A stretch of 64,000 bases of DNA from Maniola hyperantus (taxonomy: Eukaryota > Arthropoda > Insecta > Lepidoptera > Nymphalidae). Positions 48,873-58,860 of the stretch are shown in pieces; the first letter of the stretch is position 1, and each line of letters opens with the position of its first letter. The translations under genes and the position numbers were made by a program. The stretch covers positions 12,567,440-12,631,439 of the forward strand of contig NC_048553.1 in assembly GCF_902806685.2 (NCBI RefSeq). The letters run 5' to 3'. A model generated the notes under the pieces. The model worked only from the letters and a program-made list of their open reading frames with translations. It was not told the DNA's origin and ran no database searches.

Positions 48873-49463
48873 ATGCCGTACTACCGTTTTGTAGTGTAAA
48901 AATGATAGTAGGAGATAAAATCTTAAAAATGGAGGTGTTTCGTATTATCGGTAAGTACGATTTTCATTGTTTTCTAATAAATCTTAATTTATTTCAATTT
49001 ACTAATATTTAATAGAATGGTTAGTCAAAATCAACCTTAAACAATTAAGATAAAGTTTATTTTGGATTGATTCTATTCCGAAAGTACTTCGCTCCGTGTT
49101 CGCTACTCAAATAGTGATGTGGCCAAGTAGAATATTGAATTTATCGATTGATATCGATACAAGGATATAAATAAATAGTAACGCAATAATTATAATTTAT
49201 TAATGAGTGAGACGTTGCATTGATCACTAACTAGACATCAGTAGTTCCTCTAACCTTCATTTAAAATATTTTTAGGTTTCCCAAAGATGCAAGCATCAAA
49301 GAGAAATGGATAGATGCAACGGGTAGAGTTAATTGGATGCCAACCAAATCAAGCATGATATGCTCTGAACATTTTTTTAGAAGTCGATTTTATAATATCA
49401 AATAAAGGATATAGATATACGAAACCTACTGCGCTTCCATCAATGAAAATCGTTAAGTCTTTT
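48873..49463 (+). pseudogene. THAP-domain coding remnant split by an intron
   Basis: Exon 1 starts at ATG 48873 (MPYYRFVV) and ends at GTAAGT 48951; exon 2 begins after TTTTTAG at 49276. The splice joins CG|G so that VSYYR runs into FPKDASIKEKWIDATGR, then NWMPTKSSMICSEHF: the FP, WI, W-P and CxxHF landmarks of THAP domains. Damage: the first zinc cysteine of CxxxxC reads CGT (Arg), a frameshift and a stop follow in exon 1, and a T7 run after the CSEH codons (49372-49378) breaks the frame before DFIISNKGYRYTKP. THAP domains bind DNA in P transposases and in domesticated genes. Inference: decayed N-terminus of the transposase. Confidence 0.75.
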
Positions 49464-49640
49464 AATCAAATAACCTTGTTTTATTTTATTACTTTCAGTA
49501 AGTATTGAAAATACTTGATATTATAATACAAAACAACACACCTCTTAGTTATATTTTTGTATGAAGATTGACTGACTAAATATCAAATTTAATTCATAAA
49601 CACACTAATTAATTTTTCTCCTATTCATTTTTATATAGGT

Positions 49641-49861
49641 ACTAGATGATGCCCGCGACTTCGTCCGCGTGGATTTAGGTTTTTAAAAATCCTGTGGGAA
49701 CTTTTCAACTTTCCGGGATAAAAAGTAGCCTATGTCCTTTCCCGGGATGCAAGCTATCTCTGTACCAAATTTCATCAAAAACGGTTGATCGGTTGAGCCG
49801 TGAAAAGCTAGCAGACAGACAGACAGACAGACACACTTTCGCATTTATAATATTAGTACGG
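49641..49861 (-). mobile_element. Lep1-like Helitron nested in the P-like element
   Basis: ACTAGATGATGCCCGCGACT ... TAGCAGACAGACAGACAGAC ... GCATTTATAATATTAGTACG. Sits in the intron-like space before exon 3. Confidence 0.85.
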
Positions 49862-49892
49862 ATTTATTCTCAAAATTTAATTTTGGTTTCAG

Positions 49893-50073
49893 CCACAAAA
49901 TGATAAATGTGGTCACTCCAGGTTCTTCAAAAAGACAAAGTGATTCGGAGATTCCTGCGTCTAATCACGTTACCGATTTGATGAAGGCAATAGTCGAAAA
50001 ATATATACATAAATGTTCGCATACACCATTTATTAAAATTAAAAATAAGACTTTCGAAACGCCAGTTTCTTAA
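49893..50073 (+). pseudogene. Putative third exon of the THAP gene
   Basis: After TTTTGGTTTCAG (acceptor ending 49892) a frame of 60 codons runs to TAA at 50071-50073: KMINVVTPGSSKRQSDSEIP and SNHVTDLMKAIVEKYIHK. Polar linker-like sequence, as often follows a THAP domain. AATAAATAAAATTT at 50097 could serve as a polyadenylation signal. No catalytic motif. Confidence 0.45.
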
Positions 50074-50819
50074 CAAATATGTTTTATTTCAAGGGCAATA
50101 AATAAAATTTATCTATGTTCATACGTTGCAGTATTTATTGTGCATACTTGTAAAAGGCATGCATACATACCAGCACTTTTATTCAATTTTATAATTACCT
50201 TTTTTAATTTTATTTTTGCGAATGAACAAAATAACGAGTATCTATCGATATCGATAGGTAATTCATTGAGCTACGTGGTGCAGCCTTAACTGAGTAGGAA
50301 AAAAAATCGACCGATCACGCAAATGTCAACCATATGTTTAAAGTAATTAAGTTTATAATTGCTACTACTTAGAATACCGCCATCTATGGTCAAGTAGCGG
50401 AATTAATTGGACAATTGAATCTAGTGTGACGTGAGTGTGACTATAGCTCGTAAATACGTTCTTCCGCTAAAGCAAAATAAATCTTATTTCTAGAACGTCA
50501 GGGTTTATTTCCAAATCTGTGACGTAGGCTAGTTTTGACTAAACTTAAACGACAAATCAAATGATTTGTTTCTTTGTAGTGCAATATATGACTATCGGTA
50601 TATTTGTATGAGTTTAGCGACAGCGGTTCCTATAGTCATTTTGGTGAATTGCACTTCCACTGTTCTTTCTGTTCCGTGATTATGACGTAGGCATCCGCTA
50701 AGAAAGAATTTTTGATTATTCAACCCCTAAGGGGGTCACTTAGACCTGTTAGAACTGGCACAAGATCGAACTTTGAGTGAATTACTAAGTATGTATTGGA
50801 TACACTGCATTTTCTTACT

Positions 50820-50961
50820 TTTCTTACTAAATAGAAAATGTCTTTCGTTTGTAAGATGCCCTTAGTTGAGACGATTAGGAACATACGGGATAATAGGGGT
50901 CGTTAAGTAGATTTAAAGTTATACCATTTTACATTTGGCCGGAGCGGAAATTATTTGAAAT
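50820..50961. repeat. 142-bp direct repeat, copy 1
   Basis: TTTCTTACTAAATAGAAAAT ... GGAGCGGAAATTATTTGAAA. Copy 2 is at 51184-51325, same length, about 10% different. Lies flush with the start of an H1 element. Confidence 0.85.
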
Positions 50962-51183
50962 CTCAATATATAAAAGGAAAAGGTGACTGACTGACTGACT
51001 GAATGATCTATCAACGCACAGCTCAAACTACTGGACGGATCAGGCTGAAATTTGGCATGTAGATAGCTATTATGACGTAGGCATCCGCTAAGAAAGGATT
51101 TTGAAAATTCAACCCCTAAGGGGGTGAATTAGGGGTTTGAAATTTGTGTAGTCCACGTGGACGAAATCGCGAGCATAAGCTAG
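50962..51183 (+). mobile_element. H1 Helitron-like element exactly between two 142-bp repeats
   Basis: TCAATATATAAAAGGAAAAG ... GCGAGCATAAGCTAG, complete, with (GACT)n. The base after its CTAG is the first base of repeat copy 2. Confidence 0.85.
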
Positions 51184-51325
51184 TTTCTTACTAAATGGAA
51201 AATGTATTTCGTTTGTAAGATGCCCTTAGTTGAGAAGATTAGTAACATACGGGATAACAGACGCAGTTAAGTAGATTTAAAGTTGTTCCATTATACATTT
51301 GGCCGGAGCGGAAATTATTTGAAAT
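51184..51325. repeat. 142-bp direct repeat, copy 2
   Basis: See copy 1. The stretch 51326-51630 is unassigned. Confidence 0.85.
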
Positions 51326-51630
51326 GAGCACGAAATATTTTGGACCCTAAATTAGCATAATCCTTCGGGGTACGGTTGTCCCGGGAAACTTTGCTGGTAG
51401 TAACGTGATTATAACTCTTGATTTTGGGGGGCGCCAATGAAATTGTTGCAAATTAAATTATAACTAGGTAAGTACCTGTTTGGAAGTTATTGTTGTTGTA
51501 CGTGAGCTTATTGAGTTATTATTTAAAAAAATATATAAGTACTTTTATAGTATAGTATTTTTTCTTGCGTCGTCATCGCCATCCACCGTTTGACAAAAAT
51601 TGAACATAGGTAACAATAGGGAACATACGT

Positions 51631-51660
51631 CCGTCCGTCCGTCCGTCCGTCCATCCGTTC

Positions 51661-51695
<35 letters not shown>

Positions 51696-51697
51696 GG
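51631..51697. repeat. (GTCC)n(GTCT)n microsatellite
   Basis: CGTCCGTCCGTCCGTCCGTC grading into GTCTGTCTGTCTGTCTGTCT. Isolated from a recognisable G or Lep1 body here. Confidence 0.9.
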
Positions 51698-52502
51698 TTA
51701 ATAACCAGTTATGAAAAGACGAAGTATAAATGTTATTTCGTAGCTAGTTACGAAACATTGGTTAGCAACATGGACGGAACAGTTTTATGACTTTATTCTG
51801 ACTCTTGAAGTTAATAATATAGTTTTGAATTAAAAAATTAAAGATCATAAATGAGCTGTACATAGTAAAAACTAGGAAGTAGGAATAGTTTACTTATAAC
51901 TGACGATATTTTACAAGCATTGATTGACCATCTTTATTTTTTGTCATCATAACATAAAACCACAGTACAAAATACGCCACTTTTCGGTATCTTTCAATTC
52001 AACAATTCCATTCCACATCCCTATAAAAATCCGGAAATTGTCAGACGCATGTCAGAGGCTTCCGATTTCAATTCATACATTGTTTGCCCAACCTTGTCAT
52101 TCTTTTGTATCCCAATACCATTCCTTGAAAAACCTCCATCCTCGGAAAACAATTTCCATTGTATCAATCTTGGTATCAGTCAGTCAAAATTTCATCCCAC
52201 CTTGACTCGGGCATAAAGTAAACAAAAAAAGGTTAGGTCCCAACCTTATGTAGGGTCATTCGTCAATATTTGCATGGATTGGGTAATTCTGCTGTTTGCA
52301 TTTTATTTTCGATCTACGCGAAATGAAGATTTCTTGTCTTTCTTTTGGTCCCGTATTTGTCTTGGTTTTATTTAGTCCGTATTACTTTCTATTTTTCTTT
52401 GGTTATTCTTAAAGGATAAAAGAAGCAAATATGAAAAAAATCTTATTAAAATATTTTTATATTGAAAAAGTTTGTGGTGGACGTCTTAAAAAGCGGATAC
52501 CG
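51698..52502. other. No gene seen
   Basis: Single-copy-looking, AT-rich. A 93-codon plus-strand frame at 51924-52205 has no recognisable domain. Confidence 0.35.
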
Positions 52503-52715
52503 CAGTACCCTTATTATAAATGCGAAAGTGTTTGTTTGTTTGTTTGTTGGTTTGTCCTTCAATCATGTCGCAACGGCGCAACGGTTTGATGTGATTTTTT
52601 CCATGGGTATAGATAAAGACCTGGAGATGAGTGACATAGGTTAGTTTTTACCCCGGAAAATCAAAGAGTTCCTACGGGATTTTTAAAAAACCTAAAGTGG
52701 GCGAAGGCGCGGGCA
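52503..52715 (+). mobile_element. H2 Helitron-like element, complete
   Basis: CAGTACCCTTATTATAAATG ... GGCGCGGGCATTAGCTAG|T. Confidence 0.8.
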
Positions 52716-53734
52716 TTAGCTAGTCATCTATATTTCATGAAATTTTGCGCCCAGAAGTCCAGTTATAAAAGATTATTTTCGAAATGTTTGATGAAAACTT
52801 ATTATGAAAGTTTTTGTTCAATTTTAAATTTGTTTAAAATCAAGTTTCCCATAAATTGTGGCCAATCTAATTATGTTCCGTAGGTAGGTATACCTACTTT
52901 GCACCATTTTTGAAAATAGTTACGCCTTGCGGCGCATTATATTATAAGCCTGTCCTAAAAGTTTGTAGTTTTTTTTTTCTACTACATGTATCGTAGGGTT
53001 GCTTAATATAACATTAGGAATAGCATTTTAATTGAAGAGTAAAATTGGTTAACTTTAATTAAAATTCGTACCCAGACGCTTTTCAACGAATTACTTTTAC
53101 TTGAATTAATAATTTAATTACTGTTATAAAACACGTTTCGGATTACTTTATTGCGTTAAACTCTTATAATTGTTTAACATACCTATATTTTTCCTTTGTT
53201 AGATTTAGGCATAAAATAAAAATCGGATTTTATCGTTTTCATTTAGGATCTGTTGTCACAAGCGTACAGTTTATTGTTTTTATATCCGATTAATATTGCG
53301 TAGACCGGTATATCGGAAAGTCATAAAAATCGGTTTATGTGATGAATAGAATTTAGCTACAATATTTTATTGTAACTTTATTAAATAAGTAATAAAATTG
53401 CTCTGACGAAAAAATGTTTAAGTTAAACTGAGCATATTATCTTACCCTTGAATGATTCTTACCCAAGTTTCGAATTAATCAATAAGATTTTTGACCATTT
53501 TTGAATTTTGGGCCAAGGCAGGTATCGAAAATCAGTTATTAAAATGTTTGACTGTACATTAAATGTAATGTTCTATTTTATTTTATATTGCATTTCAGTT
53601 TGTATTGCGTGTGGAAACGCGAAACTTTTTCGTATTTTATTTGGACCATTCTACAAAAATTGCGTAGTTTCATGTAACATTTTACTTTTTTTTAACATGT
53701 TTCCTCTGAAAAAAAGCGTTGTTCCAGATAAATA
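52716..53734. other. No gene; longest quiet stretch
   Basis: About 1 kb of AT-rich sequence without a repeat family I recognise; a 77-codon frame at 53508-53741 is not convincing. Confidence 0.35.
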
Positions 53735-53905
53735 TGTATGATATATGCTACATGCGATATGCACTACCAACTTTCCCACATACAAGAGAAGCAAGCAACC
53801 AAGTAAGCAATACGCCAACACACTAACCGCACAAATCTTCTAAAAGTTCCAAAACACACTCAATCCTACGTTTCACTCCGACATCGGAGCATGCTCAGAA
53901 GAGAT
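53735..53905. mobile_element. Diverged half copy of the hammerhead-like palindromic repeat
   Basis: GATATATGCTACATGCGATA, AAGCAATACGCCAACACACT, AAAACACACTCAATCCTACG; minus strand near 53897-53860 reads CTGAGCATGCTCCGATGTCG-GAGTGAAACG, with stem II kept but the core changed at one invariant G. Confidence 0.55.
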
Positions 53906-53909
53906 GGTT

Positions 53910-54062
53910 TCCCAACGAGTCACACTCAATCGTGTCACAGTGTTACTCGTTGGGAGCTCATCGAAATTTTTCTCCCATCGAGTCACACTGTTACTGGTTG
54001 CAACTTTTTTCCATTGTAAATCCCAACGAGTCACATGTTGCTCTGGCTGTGACTCGTTGGGA
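53910..54062. repeat. Array of inverted TCCCAACGAGTCACAC sites, locus 2
   Basis: Five sites in mixed orientation: TCCCAACGAGTCACAC, GTGTTACTCGTTGGGA, TCCCATCGAGTCACAC, TCCCAACGAGTCACA and GTGACTCGTTGGGA. Shares a 32-bp block with locus 1 in reverse. Confidence 0.7.
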
Positions 54063-54140
54063 TTATATTTTAATTTAGTTATATTAATTATTTACTCGAG
54101 TGGGTGATGATGATACAATCAATTAAGGGAGGGTAAAGGA

Positions 54141-54262
54141 TCACTACCCCTATTTTAAATGCGAAAGTGTGTTTGTTTGTTGGTTTATTGGTTTGTTCTT
54201 CAATTACGTCGCAACGGAGCAACGGATCGACGTGATTTGATGAACCTACTCGTAGACTCCAC
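54141..54262 (+). mobile_element. H2 Helitron-like 5' fragment
   Basis: TCACTACCCCTATTTTAAAT, TTCTTCAATTACGTCGCAAC; ends within the element. Confidence 0.75.
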
Positions 54263-54559
54263 CACAACTTTTTTTTTGAAAATTTTTCCACTTTTCCATC
54301 AACATTTACGTAACGTAATAATCACGAGTTTTAGAGAGTCTCAATGTATTTGCGACAATACGAACAACATTCGTAATCAACAACATAAGAATCACTTCAA
54401 AAAAAAAGAATTCCCTCTCTCATTATTTCACTCTCGATTTCCGCCCCCACATCATTACGTCGAATGTCAAAAGCCCTTGCATTAGAGTTGAATATTATAG
54501 GTCAAGAGCAAGCGAGCAATTTATTCCAAGCATTTTATAATAGTTCAAATTTTACCTGT

Positions 54560-54722
54560 AGGGCGATTTCGTAAAACCTGCATCAATCATTATTACAATC
54601 TCAATTGTTCTGATTGGCTGAATTTGTGCAATTCTTGTTGCAATAATGCATTGTAGCCAATAGTGAGCGAGCGTCAACCAATCAGAGGTGATTGCGATCG
54701 TGACATTGTAGCTGTCATTCTA
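54560..54722. mobile_element. Single arm of the 29425-29770 MITE
   Basis: GTAGGGCGATTTCGTAAAAC ... ATTGCGATCGTGACATTGTA; no second arm. The 54263-54559 flank is unassigned. Confidence 0.75.
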
Positions 54723-54749
54723 CCGCTTTATTACAAATACTGTTAACAT

Positions 54750-54960
54750 TCCGTACCTCAAAAAGAAAAAGAAACCCTTGTAGGATCACTTCGTTGTATG
54801 TCTGTCTGTCGTGTCTATCAAGAAAAGGGAATCGAAACCTATAGGGTACTTCCCGTTGACCTAGAATCATGTTTGGCTGGTAGGTAGGTCTTACAGCACA
54901 AGTAAAGGAAAAAATCCGAAAACCGTGAAGTTGTGATAACATCACAACAAAAGATAAATT
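54750..54960 (-). mobile_element. G-family 3' half, diverged
   Basis: TTCCGTACCTCAAAAAGAAA, CTTCCCGTTGACCTAGAATC, AAAATCCGAAAACCGTGAAG. Confidence 0.7.
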
Positions 54961-54989
54961 AAAATATATTCATAATTAGTTTGCTTAAA

Positions 54990-55197
54990 TCACCACCCTA
55001 CCGGCAAAGCCGTGCCGCCAAGCGATTTAGCGTTCCGGTACGATGCCGTGTAGAAACCAAAGGGGGGGGGTTTAATAAAAACTGCCATACCCCTTCCAGG
55101 TTAGCCCGCTATCATCTTAGGCTGCATCATCACTTACCACCAGGTGAGATTGCAGTCAAGGGCTAACTTGTATCCGAATAAAAAAAAATAAAAAAAA
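54990..55197 (+). mobile_element. SINE-A body and 3' end
   Basis: CACCCTACCGGCAAAGCCGT ... CAAGGGCTAACTTGTATCCG plus A-run; head missing. Confidence 0.85.
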
Positions 55198-55227
55198 AAA
55201 TCACATGTCCACCTAGTGGAATGGTAA

Positions 55228-55352
55228 CAATCATCATCATGATCAACACATCGCCGGCTAACTAGAGAGCACGGGTCTGCTCTCAGAGTGAGAAGGGTTT
55301 GGCCATTGTCTACCACGCTGGCCATATGCGGATTGGTAGACATACACATAGT
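55228..55352 (-). mobile_element. SINE-B 3' part
   Basis: ATCATCATCATGATCAACAC, GGCCATTGTCTACCACGCTG, GCCATATGCGGATTGGTAGA. Confidence 0.8.
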
Positions 55353-55934
55353 GACATGGTAACAGTACTTTGAACTAATAGCTCACCACCTCCTGGTGTA
55401 AATTCAAAGCCATAGGTATTCAGTGAATATTTGTTACACAAATACAAAGCATATTAAGTACAAACCGTTTTAGACCTTATGACGTTTATAATACGAGCGA
55501 ATAATAATATTATCATTAAGTTTTAGCTTATGTATGTAAAATGTAGGTGGCCATAGAGTGAAAGCAACAACACTGGAAAGTTTTGCACTTATTTGATTTG
55601 ATCTATGAGGTTATTTATGTCAAAATTATATAAAATCCAAAGAATTTGCAAGTACTACTACGAGAAAGAGAAAAAGGGGGAGGCCTTTGCCCGCGTTTGG
55701 GATGACCTCTGAATTATTAGAGCTAGATATACCTTATAAGCAATATTGACCAAAAAAAGGTACTAATAATTCGAAAAAAATGAACGAAAGTAAAAAGAAA
55801 TAAAAAAAGTATATATATACAAAAAAAAAAAAAAAAAATTGTGAGGTAAGCTTATTTATTTATTTATTTACTACGTAGATAAAATCACAAAAGCTTGACA
55901 ATTTGACAGCCAATCTAGCGCAAACTACTTTCAA
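55353..55934. other. No gene seen
   Basis: Includes an A-run near 55820-55837 and a (TTTA)n tract at 55853. GGAGGCCTTTGCCCGCGTTT near 55679 may be a scrap of another RTE tail. Confidence 0.35.
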
Positions 55935-55936
55935 TA

Positions 55937-56106
55937 CGCGGCCAAAAGTGAAAAACATCGGCCTTTAGAACATGACATTTCATCTTTGTAGAGCGTTGTC
56001 TCTGTCACTCATACCCATATGACGCTTTGTCGGTCTAAACGACAGATAGTGCTCTACAAATCTGCTGTCTCCTTCTAAAGATCGATGTTCATCACTTTTG
56101 GCCGCG
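55937..56106. mobile_element. TA-flanked MITE, copy 2
   Basis: CGCGGCCAAAAGTGAAAAAC ... GTTCATCACTTTTGGCCGCG between TA dinucleotides; reverse of 1229-1406. Confidence 0.8.
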
Positions 56107-56332
56107 TATATAGGATCACCTTTAGGTACAACCACAAACTTTGCATTATTATGGTCCACATAAACTAAATAGTCCCATTATTAGGAACATAAACCCCCAT
56201 TATACGCACCATCTTAATTGAAATCATGGCTAAACTAAAGCGATTAGCATTTGAATCTGTCGGTCGTGCGTTTTGGACCTCTATTAATTAGGGGAAGGGC
56301 GTGATTAAAAGGTAATGGCGCTTCGCTGGGGC

Positions 56333-56355
56333 TTAGTTTTGTGTCATCCCCTTTA
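56333..56355. repeat. 23-bp direct repeat, left copy
   Basis: TTAGTTTTGTGTCATCCCCT-TTA, identical to 57591-57613; flush with the left end of the truncated GGTAGTGGTC element. Confidence 0.9.
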
Positions 56356-56430
56356 GGTAGTGGTCCGACCGCCGGCGAGAAAACGACTAACTATCGGCGA
56401 TTTTCTCTAGACGAGCAAAAATAAAACCAA
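56356..56430. mobile_element. GGCAGTGGTC MITE, left-end fragment
   Basis: GGTAGTGGTCCGACCGCCGG ... ATCGGCGATTTTCTCTAGAC, then a jump to interior sequence and a cut by the next element. Preceded by TTA. Confidence 0.75.
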
Positions 56431-56942
56431 TGAACCAAAAAGCTTAATTTACTGTAATCCGCTGAAACAGGTCGATTTTGTATGATGCAACATGCAGCAT
56501 GCGAAATGCACCGCCCGCCCTCCCACTGCTAACAATGCAGGAAAAGCAACCACTCGGCAAGCAATACGCACCACCACCACGCAGCACCACACAAATCCCA
56601 AAACACACTCGACGCACGTTTCGCCGAGTGGCTGCTTTTCCTGCATGGTTAGCAGTGGGAGGGCGGGCGGTGCGTTTCGCATGCTGCATGTTGCATCATA
56701 CAGATTCGACCTGTTTCAGCGGATTACAGCAAATTAAGCTTTTGATTCATTGTACATCAGTGGCGTGCACAGGGTTTGAAGCCAGGGTAGGCATTAGTTA
56801 GGTGAGAACCTGTTTATTGGCAGGTCATAATGAAATTAGCATTGAGCCATTACAACTGGGGTAAGCACTGCATTTATGCCTTTATGACCTGCACGCCACT
56901 GTTGTACATCATGGACTTCCGCAAAGTAACGCCTGCTTCTAT
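56431..56942. mobile_element. Palindromic repeat related to 25980-26411, with nested hAT MITE
   Basis: CAATGAACCAAAAAGCTTAA ... GCATGCGAAATGCACCGCCC and complement, then ATCATGGACTTCCGCAAAGT-AACGCCTGC. On the minus strand near 56625-56600 it keeps GGCGAAACGTGCGTCGAGTG but lacks the CUGANGA arm and stem II. Frames here overlap both arms and look incidental. Confidence 0.7.
56758..56901. mobile_element. hAT-type MITE, copy 3
   Basis: 144 bp, CAGTGGCGTGCA / TGCACGCCACTG, perfect 8-bp duplication TTGTACAT (56750-56757, 56902-56909). Reverse orientation relative to copies 1 and 2. Confidence 0.9.
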
Positions 56943-57131
56943 ACAACATTTAAAAAGAAAACCCTTATAACTTCACGGCCACAAGGGAACTTGTACAAGC
57001 CTTAAGCGCTCAAGGTCGAGTGAACACTTTCTCACAAGGGTTTTTGAATAAGGGTTAAGTGGAAGAATAGGCAGCACGAAATCGAACCCCACCGAAAACC
57101 ACTCCACCAGAAACAACCCGCTGGGCAGTAA

Positions 57132-57590
57132 GGCAGTGGTCCGGCCGCGGCGAGAAAACGACTAATTATCGGCGATTTTCTCTCTCAAGAAACGCACTAT
57201 TAATGTACATTCCGTGTAAACGAAAGAGATGAATATTGTATATACCTATATCAAAAGTTGCTCTCTGACTGTTCACACTGCCGGCGACGACTCGCTTTAC
57301 TAGTTTTTTTTGTCGCTGAACGACGAGCTTCCAAAAATAAACTCGCTCAGCGATATTCGTTCAGCGATGCTCGCTGTTTGTAAACACGTGTAACGCGCGC
57401 GCAGGTTTGCACAGGACTGAGCGACCGCGGGCGAATGGCGCGAGTAATCGCTCGTCGCACTTGCACACTCGCTTATAGCCCGGCGACCAAACTATCGAAA
57501 CTACACCCTCGCTTCCCGCTGATCGCCAACACGTTTATACTTTCTAGTTCTACTCGTTTCTCGTTCATCGTCGGCGGTCGGACCACTGCC
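57132..57590. mobile_element. GGCAGTGGTC MITE, copy 2
   Basis: 459 bp, GGCAGTGGTCCGGCCGCGG ... CGGCGGTCGGACCACTGCC. Right flank TTA; left flank TAA. Lacks the extra hairpin arm of copy 1. Confidence 0.8.
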
Positions 57591-57613
57591 TTAGTTTTGT
57601 GTCATCCCCTTTA
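57591..57613. repeat. 23-bp direct repeat, right copy
   Basis: Identical to 56333-56355; flush with the right end of the MITE at 57132-57590. Confidence 0.9.
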
Positions 57614-58860
57614 CGGAGTGCCGTAGTCGCGTATTACATACAAGGCTTTGTAGCTTTTGAAATAAGAGAGTAGGTATTAGCACGTTCCGACGCTGTGACG
57701 ACCGTATTTTGAAAAGTAGACTGATAGTAAGGGCCGTCTATTTTGCAACTTTGTTTTCTGTATTATACACTCTGAAATTGCAATGGTTGTTTTCCCGGAG
57801 TGAAATGATTTTGTTATGGTATTACTACCTTTTGTTAATTTTAAAAATTATTAGAGCAAAAAATTACAAATTTACAATCGAGAAAAAAAATTGAATGATA
57901 CCTCGAACCAATGGTAATACCGCGTGCGTTCAGGCAAGACGAGCCAAACTAAAGGGCGGGGCACTACCTACCTTTTCTGGAAACGTTTCGTCGTATGTTC
58001 GGACCGTCATAGCTTCGGTCTTGATGACGCTAGAAACCTGAAATTTTCATTATAAAGTGAACTCAGCAAACTTATTAAACGTACCATGTATCAATTATCT
58101 AGCTTTTATGGTTTCAGATTTATTGATACCTGAAAATACGTCGATTTCGTGACTCACTGATGATCATCAAAATTCAAAACCTCTAATCAAAAACTCTAGG
58201 GCACTTCCTGCAGTTCTAGTAGATTAAACAATTTCAGCGTTTTGACATTGACATTGCTACCTGCCTCATGATTCTAGGTCATCCTATAGGTTTTGATTCC
58301 CCCAAATTTACATAAACGACAAACAAACAGGCAGACAGCCAACGAAGTGGTTCTATAAGAGTGCCTTTTTTTTCTGGAGATGCGAAACCCTACGAGCGGT
58401 CGAAGTACACCAAGCATTTTGCATTTGTCATTTCATTTGTATTGTCATACATCACATCACATTTATTTACCCCATTTCCCGAAATGAAAAACCTTTAGCA
58501 ATAAAGGTGTGTAATTAAAAACCGATAAAACGCAAATATGTTTGCTTCGGCGTCGGCTTAATTTAATTCGCGCTTTATTTGATATTCATATCACGGTGCG
58601 TTCGGGAAACGCTTTAGAAACGTTTTTATTGCGGTTCACGTGAAAAGAAACTAGCGGTTTTAATAAACTACTTCATGGATTTATTATTCTTAGGTTATAA
58701 TAAAGAGTCCGACTGTACAAGATGAAGGGTAAAGTTTTTTTGATATTCTACCGCAGTCTGAAAAAAATATTAAAAACCACTACAAAGTTAAAAATAATTT
58801 TTGTTTCTACAAGTAGATTAAACTCAATAACATACAAACTTAATTAAACTTTACTAACTA
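57614..58860. other. Mostly unassigned; degenerate G-like sequence
   Basis: A G-related relic at about 58255-58395 (CATGATTCTAGGTCATCCTA, GACAGCCAACGAAGTGGTTC, GGAGATGCGAAACCCTACGA). The rest, including 57614-58020 and 58400-58860, shows no gene. Confidence 0.4.

Larger units (their letters stand above)
48729..50678 (+). mobile_element. P-element-like transposon, 1950 bp, with THAP-domain remnant
   Basis: Bounded by 28-bp terminal inverted repeats with one mismatch (CACGGAACAGAAARAACAGT-GGAAGTGC) and a perfect 8-bp target duplication ATTATGAC (48721-48728, 50679-50686). An 8-bp duplication, ends of about 30 bp and an N-terminal THAP DNA-binding domain together are typical of P-superfamily transposons. 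Left subterminal DNA has two palindromes: GTGGCACGCGTGCCAC (48766-48781) and TTAAGCGTA-GT-TACGCTTAA (48784-48803). A Lep1-like element is nested at 49641-49861. No transposase catalytic region is visible, so it is a non-autonomous or internally deleted copy. Confidence 0.8.
48618..50745 (+). mobile_element. H1 element split by the P-like transposon
   Basis: The 5' part at 48618-48728 (ACATATATAAAAGGAAAAGG ... GCATGCAGATAGCTATTATG) continues at 50687 (GTAGGCATCCGCTAAGAAAG ... CAACCCCTAAGGGGGT) and then breaks off. The target of the 48729-50678 insertion. Confidence 0.85.

Noticed and set aside
51924..52205. 93-codon plus-strand gene
   Set aside because: No domain or homology recognised, Ser/Ile/His-rich translation of AT-rich DNA, no supporting start or polyadenylation context.
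56444..56801. Overlapping reading frames of 76-107 codons on both strands
   Set aside because: They lie in the two arms of a palindrome, so both strands and several frames stay open together; no domain, and composition follows the repeat.
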